A DNA stretch of 37,161 bases from assembly GCA_026391945.1 (NCBI GenBank), contig JAPLDA010000012.1, positions 1 to 37,161 on the forward strand, given 5' to 3'. The DNA is from Bacteroidota bacterium. Its GTDB lineage: Bacteria; Bacteroidota; Bacteroidia; AKYH767-A; 2013-40CM-41-45. The notes under the pieces were generated by a model. That model saw nothing but the letters and a program-made list of their open reading frames with translations, ran no database searches and was not told the origin of the DNA. The first letter of the stretch is position 1; the number at the start of each line of letters is the position of its first letter. Positions 24,415 to 31,796 of the stretch are shown one piece after another. The translations under genes were made by a program, and so were the position numbers.

Positions 24415-24915
24415 ATGAAAACACTCATGTTCACTGTTCGTCCTGCAACAGAAGCGGACCAGCCTGCCATCTGCGAAATATACAATGAGTCGGTGCTGAA
24501 TTCTGCCGCCACCTTTGATACGGAGCCGCGCACCTTCGAAACACAAATGGAGTGGTTCCGGAAGCATAAAAAAAATCACCCGGTACTGGCCGCTGAAAAT
24601 AACGGAAACATTATCGGCTGGGCATCACTCAGTCCATGGAGCGACCGGTGCGCATATGACACCACCGTGGAAGTTTCAGTTTACATTCATCATGATTTCC
24701 GTGGTCATGGAGTTGGGAAAACGCTCCTGGAAAAAGTGCTGGAGGAGGGCAGGAAAGAGAAAAATCATACTGTCATTTCACGAATCACAGAAGGGAATGA
24801 AGCCAGCATTTGTATCCATGAAAAAGCAGGATTCCGTCATGTCGGAGTCATGAAAGAAGTCGGATATAAATTCGGAAAATTTCTGGATGTCACGATCATG
24901 CAGTTGGTGTATTAA
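24415..24915 (+). CDS. GNAT-family N-acetyltransferase (phosphinothricin acetyltransferase-like)
   Basis: A 166-residue cytosolic acetyl-CoA-dependent acetyltransferase. The N-terminal VRPATEADQPAICEIYNESV and FDTEPRT resemble the phosphinothricin/methionine sulfoximine acetyltransferase branch (Pat/MnaT-like). The acetyl-CoA pyrophosphate loop is FRGHGVGKTLLEKVL, preceded by VEVSVYIHHD, and SICIHEKAGFRHVGVMKEVGYKFGKFLDV ends the domain. Natural substrates for this branch are amino-acid derivatives such as methionine sulfoximine, not necessarily a herbicide. It lies 47 nt after pgk on the same strand. Confidence 0.85.
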   Translation: MKTLMFTVRPATEADQPAICEIYNESVLNSAATFDTEPRTFETQMEWFRKHKKNHPVLAAENNGNIIGWASLSPWSDRCAYDTTVEVSVYIHHDFRGHGVGKTLLEKVLEEGRKEKNHTVISRITEGNEASICIHEKAGFRHVGVMKEVGYKFGKFLDVTIMQLVY

Positions 24916-24931
24916 TGAGACTATGATTTCA

Positions 24932-25067
24932 GAAGTCGCCGAAGGCGGCAAACTGAAATCATTAAGTCGAATTAATCCCGAGCAACGTCGAGGGATCTGG
25001 TCAATACCCCGCAGCTCTGCTGCGGAAAATGAAATTCATATTGATACCTCGCAGCTTGCTGCGGGGT
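24932..25067. repeat. Cluster of short hairpin repeats (REP-like) upstream of the broken permease gene
   Basis: The 230-nt gap after the GNAT gene holds GTCGCCGAAGGCGGCAAACT (24936-24955), a CCCGAGCAACGTCGAGGGA tract (24977-24995), the hairpin CCGCAGC-TCT-GCTGCGG (25009-25025) and the related hairpin ACCTCGCAGC-TT-GCTGCGGGGT (25046-25067, one G-T pair). The last two are direct repeats of the same hairpin about 37 bp apart. No gene is supported here before the ATG at 25146. Confidence 0.7.
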
Positions 25068-25145
25068 CATTCATTAGGACGGTTCTTTTCTTTCCGGTTT
25101 TTTTTCTATCGGAACAATTTAAAAAGTATTGTCATCTTTGTAAGG

Positions 25146-26272
25146 ATGAATTTCCCACTCTTCATTGCCAGGCGATATTTTTTATCCAAAAAATCTCAAC
25201 GGGCCATCAACATCATTTCCATGATCTCCGTGATCGGAGTGATGATTGGCACCGGTGCGCTCATCATTGTCTTGTCGGTGTTTAACGGTTTCGAAGAGTC
25301 AAAGCGGTTACCAGGGTGCTGGAAGAAAATGCACTGGTGAAATACCATGATAAACAATACCTCGTAACGATCAAAGGTGTCAGCGACGATATCCGGAACA
25401 CCAGCAGGCTCGATTCCATGATTTCGAACGGAGAATTTTTGCTGATGCACGGCGATACTGATTTTGCCGTCGTTGGCGGAGGCATTGCTTATAATCTTAA
25501 ACTGAATCTCGGTGATTACCTGAACCAGGTGGAAATATTTGCTCCGAGGAGAGATGTCTCCTCGTTTGCCAACCCGGAAGAAGCATTCAACCGCAGGTTC
25601 ATTACTCCATCCGGAATTTTTTCAGTTCAGCAGGAGTTTGATTCGAAATATATTTTGGTTCCGCTTCGGTTTGCGAGAGAGGTTTTCGGGTACGAGGAAC
25701 AGGTTTCATCACTGGAAGTTGCACTGGAACCAGGAGCAGATGCAGCCGTCATCAAAGATCAGGTACGGCATCATTACGGAGAAAAGTTTTCAGTGAAAGA
25801 CCGTTTTGAACAGCATGAAGTGATTTATAAAATCATGAAGAGTGAAAAGTGGGCGGTGTTCCTGATCCTCGCCTTCATCCTGGTGATTGCCACGTTCAAT
25901 GTGATCGGTTCGCTCACGATGCTCATCATCGAAAAGCAAAAGGACATCGCCGTGTTTCACAGCATGGGCGCCGACCAGCGTTTGTTAAGAAAAATTTTCC
26001 TGGCGGAAGGATTGTTCATCACGCTGATCGGTGCTGTCATGGGTTTGTTCACTGGCGGGCTCATCTGTTTTCTTCAGCAGAATTTCGGATTGATTAAACT
26101 GGGAGGGAGCGGTTCATTTGTGATTGATGCATACCCGGTAGCGATGCAGTTCCCGGATTTCTTCTATGTGTTTGTCACCGTATTCGTCATCGGCTTGCTG
26201 GCAGCCTGGTACCCGGCAAAAAAACTGGTGGAGAAAAAAATATCATTTCAAACCATCCGCGTTGATGAATAG
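25146..26272 (+). pseudogene. LolC/LolE-FtsX-type ABC permease, disrupted by a frame-changing deletion
   Basis: The 5' part reads MNFPLFIARRYFLSKKSQ, NIISMISVIGVMIGTGALII and VLSVFNGFEE, the classic start of Bacteroidota lipoprotein-releasing (LolC/E-like) FtsX permeases, then leaves frame near 25298 and stops at 25340. The rest continues in another frame from about 25298 (VKAVTRVLEENALVKYHDKQ) to 26272 with the periplasmic MacB-like domain and three further membrane helices (LILAFILVIATFNVIGSLTM, LAEGLFITLIGAVMGLF, FYVFVTVFVIGLLAAWYP). Compared with the family, roughly 35-45 residues between GFEE and VLEEN are absent. The remainder has no stop codons, so the lesion is either recent, a polymorphism, or an assembly error. 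The intact protein would work with LolD to extract lipoproteins or act as a related cell-envelope ABC permease. Confidence 0.8.
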
Positions 26273-26338
26273 TTATTTTTCAAAAACAGTTCAGCGAAAG
26301 AGCAGGATTCGCAGGCACTCAAAAGCATCGTTCATTTT

Positions 26339-27019
26339 ATGAAACATTATGCCATCATTGTTGCAGGAGGAACCGGTACGAGAATGAAGTCCGGCACGCC
26401 CAAACAGTTCATCCTGCTTGGAGGTAAGCCACTGTTGATGCATACCATTCAGCAGTTTTACAAAGCGAATTCATCGATTGAAATAATTATCGTGTTGCCC
26501 GGGAATGAAATCCCCGCCTGGAATGAACTCTGCAAAAAAAATTCTTTTTCTATTGCGCATGAAATTGTTGCAGGAGGAAGTTCCCGTTTTCAATCTGTGA
26601 AAAACGGGTTGGCACTGATAAAAGAGAAATCCATTGTAGCTGTACATGATGGCGCCCGTCCGTTTGTGAGTGAACAATTGATCAACGATTGTTATTCAGC
26701 CGCCGAAAAAAACGGAAACGCTGTCCCGGCCATCCGCCTGAATGAATCGATCCGAAAAATTCAGGGAGATAAAAATGAAAATGCTGACCGCAATTCATTT
26801 GTTATTGTTCAGACACCGCAGTGTTTTGATTCTGACAATCTCAGGGAAGCGTACCAATCAGTCGAGCAGAATTTTTTTACCGACGATGCAAGCGTGGTGG
26901 AGTTTGGCGGCACACCGATTCATCTCTTGGAAGGTGAACCGGAAAACATCAAGATTACTTACCCGTTTGATTTGTTCATCGCGGGAACCATTCTGGAAAA
27001 AAGAAAACAGGAAAAATAA
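26339..27019 (+). CDS. ispD: 2-C-methyl-D-erythritol 4-phosphate cytidylyltransferase
   Basis: IspD transfers CMP from CTP to MEP, the third step of the non-mevalonate isoprenoid pathway, in the cytosol. The CTP-binding loop is IIVAGGTGTRMKSGTPKQF, with Arg and Lys in their catalytic places. VHDGARPFVSEQLI supplies the metal-binding Asp, and VQTPQCFDSDNLREAY and the C-terminal GEPENIKITYPFDL are family signatures. The length of 226 residues is normal and there is no IspF fusion. It lies 66 nt after the permease remnant and ends at a perfect terminator. Confidence 0.96.
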   Translation: MKHYAIIVAGGTGTRMKSGTPKQFILLGGKPLLMHTIQQFYKANSSIEIIIVLPGNEIPAWNELCKKNSFSIAHEIVAGGSSRFQSVKNGLALIKEKSIVAVHDGARPFVSEQLINDCYSAAEKNGNAVPAIRLNESIRKIQGDKNENADRNSFVIVQTPQCFDSDNLREAYQSVEQNFFTDDASVVEFGGTPIHLLEGEPENIKITYPFDLFIAGTILEKRKQEK

Positions 27020-27050
27020 AAAGCACAAACTTTTTCGTTTGTGCTTTTAT
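27017..27050. terminator. Bidirectional terminator between ispD and the paraslipin gene
   Basis: AAAAGCACAAAC (27019-27030) and GTTTGTGCTTTT (27037-27048) form a perfect 12-bp stem around TTTTTC. The A and T flanks let it act on both converging genes. Confidence 0.9.
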
Positions 27051-27075
27051 AAATTTTTAAAAAAGTATTCAGCTC

Positions 27076-27966
27076 TTACGACTGGGTTCCGTCGTCTTTT
27101 CTTCGGATCGGTAACACACCGGCCATTTCACCAATTACATTGATCAGTTCCCTGTCAGAGGGTACAATAATCTTTGAATTAGATCCAAGGGCTTTTTCGA
27201 GGGCTTCCAGCTTGCGAAGTGTTTGTGCATTGCCGACAAAATATTTTTCTGCTGCTTCATTCACCAGCGCGATGGCTTGTGCTTCACCTTCCGCACGAAG
27301 GATGTTCGCGATTTTTATTCCCTCCGCTTTTTTAATTTCAGCCCGCTTCTCTCCATCGGCGCGGGTTTCAACGGCAGTGGCAAAATCAATGGCCGCCATT
27401 TTTTCATTCTCCGCTTTTACAATTTTGTTCATCGTTTCCTGAACATCTTTCGGCGGATCAATTTCTTTCAATTCGGTACGCACAATTTCAATTCCCCAGT
27501 CACGGGTTTCTTCCAGCAAGGTGGCGTACAGGCTCTTGTTGATTTTTCCTCTTTCGCTGTTTGCTGATTTCAGCGTCATCGTACCGATGATGTTCCGGAG
27601 CGTGGTACGCGCAAGATTCACAATCTGGTAAGCAATGTTGTTGACATTGTACTGGGAGTTCTTGACACTGTCCTCATCAATTTTGATTTTGAAATACACC
27701 TGTGCATCCACCCGTGCATTCAGGTTGTCGAACGTAATGATTTCCTGCGATTCCGCGTTGATCATTTGTTCGGTGGTGTTGATCTGGTACATCCGGTCGA
27801 TGAAAGGAATGATCCAGTGAAAACCCGGATTTGCAAAGTGATGGTATTTACCCAGTCGTTCGATCAGTCCGCGGTGCGTGGGGCGAACAATGCGAACACC
27901 GAGAAAAAAAAGTACGATGATACCAATGATAATTGGGGAAAGGCCGAGGGTTGAAGAAGGATCCAT
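27076..27966 (-). CDS. SPFH/Band 7 domain protein (paraslipin, QmcA/stomatin-like)
   Basis: A 296-residue membrane-anchored scaffold protein. One N-terminal helix (residues about 10-28, PIIIGIIVLFFLGVRIV) is followed by the SPFH domain: RPTHRGLIERLGKYHHFANPG, then FDNLNARVDAQVYFKI and LEETRDWGIEIVRTELKEI. After it comes the long Ala/Glu coiled coil (KKAEGIKIANILRAEGEAQA) and a C-terminal segment ending IRRKDDGTQS. Such proteins form large ring or cage assemblies at the inner membrane and help in membrane-protein quality control or microdomain organisation. In many genomes an NfeD gene adjoins; none is seen here. It converges on ispD. Confidence 0.92.
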   Translation of the reverse strand: MDPSSTLGLSPIIIGIIVLFFLGVRIVRPTHRGLIERLGKYHHFANPGFHWIIPFIDRMYQINTTEQMINAESQEIITFDNLNARVDAQVYFKIKIDEDSVKNSQYNVNNIAYQIVNLARTTLRNIIGTMTLKSANSERGKINKSLYATLLEETRDWGIEIVRTELKEIDPPKDVQETMNKIVKAENEKMAAIDFATAVETRADGEKRAEIKKAEGIKIANILRAEGEAQAIALVNEAAEKYFVGNAQTLRKLEALEKALGSNSKIIVPSDRELINVIGEMAGVLPIRRKDDGTQS

Positions 27967-28091
27967 GTGATTTTTTTTGTAAAAGTAATCAAATAAAATC
28001 CGGATGCATGGGACGGTAAATTTCCGACGGAATTTGTTTCAGGGGAAAATGGAAAAACCATCCCGGGAACCAATGAAGGCAAATGAAAAAA

Positions 28092-28658
28092 TTACCAGTT
28101 GTCTTTGTCTTTCACCGGTTTTGCATTCATCACCGCATTCCTGAGATCTTTGATCAGGTCGATGGTGAACTGATCCAGTTGTCTGAGGTATTCGGCATAA
28201 ACGGTAGTGTAGGTCTGCGATTTCGTATCCATCCAGCGTTCGCAGGCATAGTAAGATTGCTGCTTCCAGTTGAACTCCGTGATTTCATATTTAAAACGTC
28301 CGTCTTTGGCGGCAACAGTGATGGTGTACTGAACCAGTCCGCCATCTGTTTTAATGCCTTCCTTATCCGGCAGGTTGTTGATTCTGAACCGGTGCTTGCC
28401 GGTGATTTTAAATTTCAGCGAATCGTTTTCCCGGATGACATCGGTTGGGTTTTTATAGTAAGTCCGGAACCAAAGCACCGCTCTTTTATATAAAACATCT
28501 GCTTTCAATCCCGGAACTTCCGTAACGCCTTCATAGGTGATAAGCTTCGTGATGGAGTCAACAGGAACCTGGACCGGGGAAATGGTATTTTGTTTTTGTG
28601 CATACACCGAAACACAAAATGCAAAAATGATGAACAGGAGAATACCGGATTTTTTCAT
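28092..28658 (-). CDS. DUF4468 domain protein with TBP-like fold, secreted
   Basis: A 188-residue protein with a Sec signal peptide (MKKSGILLFIIFAFCVSVYA, cleaved before QKQ). The DUF4468 pattern is seen in VPVDSITKLITYEGVTEVPG, LYKRAVLWFRTYYKNPTDVI, KITGKHRF and VQYTITVAAKDGRFKYEITEF. The domain is nearly confined to Bacteroidota and is predicted to adopt a TBP-like fold; its biochemical role is unknown. The C-terminal helix ends DKDNW. A -7-like TAGTTTTG at 28691-28684 on the minus strand suggests its own promoter. It lies 77 nt downstream of the DacA-like gene. Confidence 0.82.
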   Translation of the reverse strand: MKKSGILLFIIFAFCVSVYAQKQNTISPVQVPVDSITKLITYEGVTEVPGLKADVLYKRAVLWFRTYYKNPTDVIRENDSLKFKITGKHRFRINNLPDKEGIKTDGGLVQYTITVAAKDGRFKYEITEFNWKQQSYYACERWMDTKSQTYTTVYAEYLRQLDQFTIDLIKDLRNAVMNAKPVKDKDNW

Positions 28659-28735
28659 TCAGAAATATTTTTTTTTCAGAAGACAAAACTAAAAGAAAAA
28701 TCAGGAGAAAGGATGATTCCGGATGAAGAAAAAAA

Positions 28736-30253
28736 TCAGCTGTTCACGGGAACTTTTATTTTCGACCCCACCCTGAGCTGGTGATGGTTGGAGATTTTGT
28801 TGACCGCTTTTAACCGGGCAACATTGGCGACATCATACCGTTTGGCAATACTGAACAAAGTATCTCCCGGCTGTACAACATAAATGATGTATTTTGATTT
28901 TGCAGGATCGGCAGGTGTTGTTTTGAGCCGGGCTTTCACAGGAGATGCCGATGCAACCGGTTTATTTTCTTCCGGCGAACTCTCTGGCTGAACATCACCT
29001 CCGGGAACCAGGGAGTTGCCGGCGACGGTCTCCTCTTCCGTTATTCTTTCCTCTTCACCCGGATTTTTTTCTTCCATACCCGTATAAATCACCAGTTGTT
29101 TTCCGGGTGCGATCCTTCCTGATCTCAGGTGATTCCAGTTCTTAATTTCAGAAGCGGTGCAATTATACTGGTAGGCGATGGCTGCGAGATCCTCACCCTG
29201 TTTTACGATGTGAAAGGTTTTATTGGGCAGGCCGGAATTCATGGCAGCCTTCACATACGATGGTGCTTCACAATAAGGACCTAATTTATCCAATCCGATA
29301 GAACTGTAATAATCATTGAGCATGTCCTTCACCACTTCATTCCGCAGTCCCGGTGAACGAGCGCCCAGCACAATACTGATCAGCCTATGATCGCATTTAT
29401 TGGAAGTGGCAACAAGGCAAAAGCCGGCTCGTTTTGTATAGCCCGTTTTCATTCCATCCACTTCTCCTTTGTAATCAATGGTGAGATGATTATGATTCCG
29501 GATGACACTGGTGTTTCTTCCATTGCTGATATCGGCATAACCCATTCCTGTTACCTGGAGAATTTCATTGTACTTCAGCATTTCCAAAGTAAGGATGAGC
29601 AAGTCTGCGGGGGAGGAAGAATTATCAAAGGCCCTGGAAGAAGCGGGCAGGCCGGTTGGGTTACCGTAAAACGTACTGTTCATGCTCAACTCACGAGCTC
29701 TGGTGTTCATCCTGTCGACAAAGGCCTGTACATCACCGCCAACATACTTTGCCATTTGTTCTGCCGCTTCATTGTTAGAGGCGATCATGGCGGCTTTGAA
29801 AATATCAAGAAGAGAATAATTCACGGGTTCAGAAACCACGTGCTTTTTTTTCCTTTTGCCAACGATGACATCACGGGTCCAGCGAACATTGTCTGTCCAG
29901 TTTATTTTTCCCGCATGAATATCTTCAACGGTCAAAAAGGCAACCATCATTTTGGTGAGTGAAGCAATCGGGCAGGATGTACTCATCTCTTTTTGCCATA
30001 CGATTTTTTTGTTTTCCAGGTCGTATAACAAACCGGCTCTCATCTCGCGTTCGTTTGCATGTACATTGGGATCCTGGAGAAATAAAAAGCTGCCCGCAGG
30101 GTTATAAAAATTAATGAGCGAAATGCTGTCTTCGGAAGAAAGAGGAGTATCGGCCGACACCGTTTCATGGCATGCGAAATTGCAAATGAACAACCACGCA
30201 GAATATAAAAACATCCTGCGCAAAAAGAAAAGATTGCTTTTTGTTTTTTTCAT
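28736..30253 (-). CDS. D-alanyl-D-alanine carboxypeptidase (S11 family) with two LysM domains
   Basis: DacA-type enzymes trim the terminal D-Ala from peptidoglycan stem peptides in the periplasm. The serine active site is S98-L-T-K101, with S159-N-N161 and K269-T-G271 completing the penicillin-binding fold. An N-terminal hydrophobic signal or anchor precedes it (residues 8-27). In place of the usual PBP5 C-terminal domain there are two LysM peptidoglycan-binding modules, about residues 347-390 (FHIVKQGEDLAAIAYQYN) and 458-503 (YVVQPGDTLFSIAKRYDV), split by a Pro/Glu-rich linker. The total of 505 residues is long for the family. LysM modules should hold the enzyme on the wall. Upstream lies an E. 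coli-like promoter candidate. Confidence 0.93.
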   Translation of the reverse strand: MKKTKSNLFFLRRMFLYSAWLFICNFACHETVSADTPLSSEDSISLINFYNPAGSFLFLQDPNVHANEREMRAGLLYDLENKKIVWQKEMSTSCPIASLTKMMVAFLTVEDIHAGKINWTDNVRWTRDVIVGKRKKKHVVSEPVNYSLLDIFKAAMIASNNEAAEQMAKYVGGDVQAFVDRMNTRARELSMNSTFYGNPTGLPASSRAFDNSSSPADLLILTLEMLKYNEILQVTGMGYADISNGRNTSVIRNHNHLTIDYKGEVDGMKTGYTKRAGFCLVATSNKCDHRLISIVLGARSPGLRNEVVKDMLNDYYSSIGLDKLGPYCEAPSYVKAAMNSGLPNKTFHIVKQGEDLAAIAYQYNCTASEIKNWNHLRSGRIAPGKQLVIYTGMEEKNPGEEERITEEETVAGNSLVPGGDVQPESSPEENKPVASASPVKARLKTTPADPAKSKYIIYVVQPGDTLFSIAKRYDVANVARLKAVNKISNHHQLRVGSKIKVPVNS

Positions 30254-30610
30254 TTAACGATTCAATGCATCAAAGGCTATACAATATACGCATTCGGCCG
30301 GCACTTGTCAATAGCATCTGCCTGAATTTCGTACAGTTCTCCAACTTTTTACTGAACTTTATACTTTGATTACAAAATAACGTTTCCTTTTTCTTCAAAT
30401 TATGAAATAGAGATGATTTTCTTTCATGAACCGGGATTCCTGTATTTTCTTAAATGCCCTCATACCAGTGAAACCGGCCATGATTGCCTGATCCCGGGAT
30501 GGTTTCCATCCTTGTGACCGATATCATTTTGGCCGTTGATTCTTGTCATACCCGTTTCAATTGAATTATCGGATCATTGTATGGTTCGTGATCAAATAAA
30601 AATAAAAGAC
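30254..30610. other. 357-bp intergenic region with palindromes and regulatory candidates
   Basis: No reading frame here is convincing. It holds a minus-strand promoter candidate (30283-30311), the palindrome ATCCCGGGAT (30491-30500), the inverted repeat GGATGG-TTT-CCATCC (30497-30511) and directly after it TGTGACCGATATCATTT (30513-30529), which resembles one half of a Crp box (TGTGA-N6-TCA). Because a REC-Crp regulator is encoded nearby, the last site is a candidate operator, at low confidence. Confidence 0.4.
30283..30311 (-). promoter_or_regulatory. Candidate promoter of the DacA-like gene
   Basis: On the minus strand TTGACA (30311-30306), a 17-nt spacer and TATATT (30288-30283) resemble a sigma-70 -35/-10 pair and include the TTG of the Bacteroidota -33 box. 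The predicted leader is about 25 nt. Confidence 0.4.
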
Positions 30611-30874
30611 ATGTTAAAAAAACTGACAGGAGTTTGGGTATTGTTGATGATCTCGTGTTTTGAAATGGTTCAGGCATCCGGAGTGAAAACGGCGAATGAT
30701 ATTTCCCCGGAAGTGGTGGATAATTCAACCACACAGGAAACATTTTTTTGGTTGCTGGGCGCTATTCTGGTCATATTAATTATCTTCGTTATTGTATTGG
30801 CCCTGGCAAAGGGAACGATGGCTCTGTCTGAAAATTTGGGAGATAAATACCCGGGTGAAAAACAGGTTTCTTAA
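30611..30874 (+). CDS. Small membrane protein resembling the N-terminus of cbb3 oxidase subunit CcoP
   Basis: The ATG at 30611 begins an 87-residue protein with a signal-like N-terminus (MLKKLTGVWVLLMISCFEMV, cleavable near QAS-GV). After about 25 polar residues comes one transmembrane helix (FFWLLGAILVILIIFVIVLALA) and a short soluble tail (KGTMALSENLGDKYPGEKQ). This layout resembles the start of Bacteroidota CcoP cytochrome subunits but has no CxxCH heme motif and ends after the helix. It could be a small oxidase-associated subunit, a regulatory membrane peptide or a decayed remnant. It lies 54 nt before a universal stress protein gene on the same strand, so the two may form an operon. Function unassigned. 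Confidence 0.65.
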   Translation: MLKKLTGVWVLLMISCFEMVQASGVKTANDISPEVVDNSTTQETFFWLLGAILVILIIFVIVLALAKGTMALSENLGDKYPGEKQVS

Positions 30875-30928
30875 GAGCGTATTGGAAATGCCTGGCAATT
30901 ATTTCCGTTGTCTTTTAAAACAGGTAAA

Positions 30929-31783
30929 ATGAAAACGATTATTTGCCCCACTGATTTTTCTGTAAATGCAACCGGCGCGGCGAAGTATGCGGCGGGGCTG
31001 GCATTAACGCTGGAAGCTGAACTCATTCTTATCCACGGGTATGAATCACCGGTCATGTATACGGAACAGCCGCTTGCGGCCATACAACTGGCCGATGAAG
31101 AAGTGCGGCATTCCGCCGAAAAAAAAATGAGCACATTGAAATCCAGGCTGCAGAAAGAATTCCGGAATTTGGGTATCAGGTCTTTGTTGCTGGAAGGCGC
31201 TTCTTATGATCAGTTGATTGCAGTTGCAGACCAGCATGGTGCCGACCTCATCGTGATGGGCACCACAGGCACCACCAAACTCGAACGCTTGCTGATGGGA
31301 AGCACCACGGCCCGTGTGATCAGGAAAGCCAACTGTCCAGTGATTTGTGTTCCCAAAGACGCCCGTTTTGAAGGGATCAAAAAAATTATTTTCTCCACGG
31401 ATCTGCATGAGGACAATATCAGTTCAGCAACAGCACTTGCTTCGTTTGCAAAGAATTTTGATGCGGAGATTGTTTTTCTTTATGTGGATGACAAGCACCT
31501 CATTCATAGTGATGAAGAAATTTTACGGATGACATCAAAAATCCGTACACGGATCAAATACCCTAAAATTTCGGGATACATCAGCAAAGATCCGCATATC
31601 ACAAAAGGAATCACTTACTTTTTAAAAAAACACCCGGCTGATTTGCTGGTGATGTTCACGCACCGCAAACACTTTCCTGAATCGTTGCTGCATCCCAGTG
31701 TTACCAAAATGATGTCGCACCAGACTAAGATTCCGTTGCTGTCGATGAAATTCACCGATCAGCAAATTCTCACCAAAGTTTAA
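30929..31783 (+). CDS. Universal stress protein with two tandem UspA domains
   Basis: The ATG at 30929 (MKTIICPTDFSVNATGAAKY) is the family start; the TTG at 30908 is not needed. The first UspA domain ends with the ATP-binding loop G-TT-G-TTKLERLLM-G-S (pattern G-x2-G-x9-G-S/T), then RKANCPVICVPK. The second domain (KKIIFSTDLHEDNISSATAL to TKIPLLSMKF) lacks that full loop and is probably non-binding. At 284 residues it has the usual double-domain length in Bacteroidota. USPs are cytosolic and rise under oxygen limitation, starvation or redox stress. It is followed by the convergent REC-Crp regulator gene, with 13 nt between stop codons. Confidence 0.92.
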   Translation: MKTIICPTDFSVNATGAAKYAAGLALTLEAELILIHGYESPVMYTEQPLAAIQLADEEVRHSAEKKMSTLKSRLQKEFRNLGIRSLLLEGASYDQLIAVADQHGADLIVMGTTGTTKLERLLMGSTTARVIRKANCPVICVPKDARFEGIKKIIFSTDLHEDNISSATALASFAKNFDAEIVFLYVDDKHLIHSDEEILRMTSKIRTRIKYPKISGYISKDPHITKGITYFLKKHPADLLVMFTHRKHFPESLLHPSVTKMMSHQTKIPLLSMKFTDQQILTKV

Positions 31784-31796
31784 TGGTACGCAGCGA

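Noticed and set aside
25029-25145. Upstream extension of the permease gene to the ATG at 25029
   Set aside because: The extension runs through the hairpin repeats; the family N-terminus MNFPLFIARRY begins at 25146.
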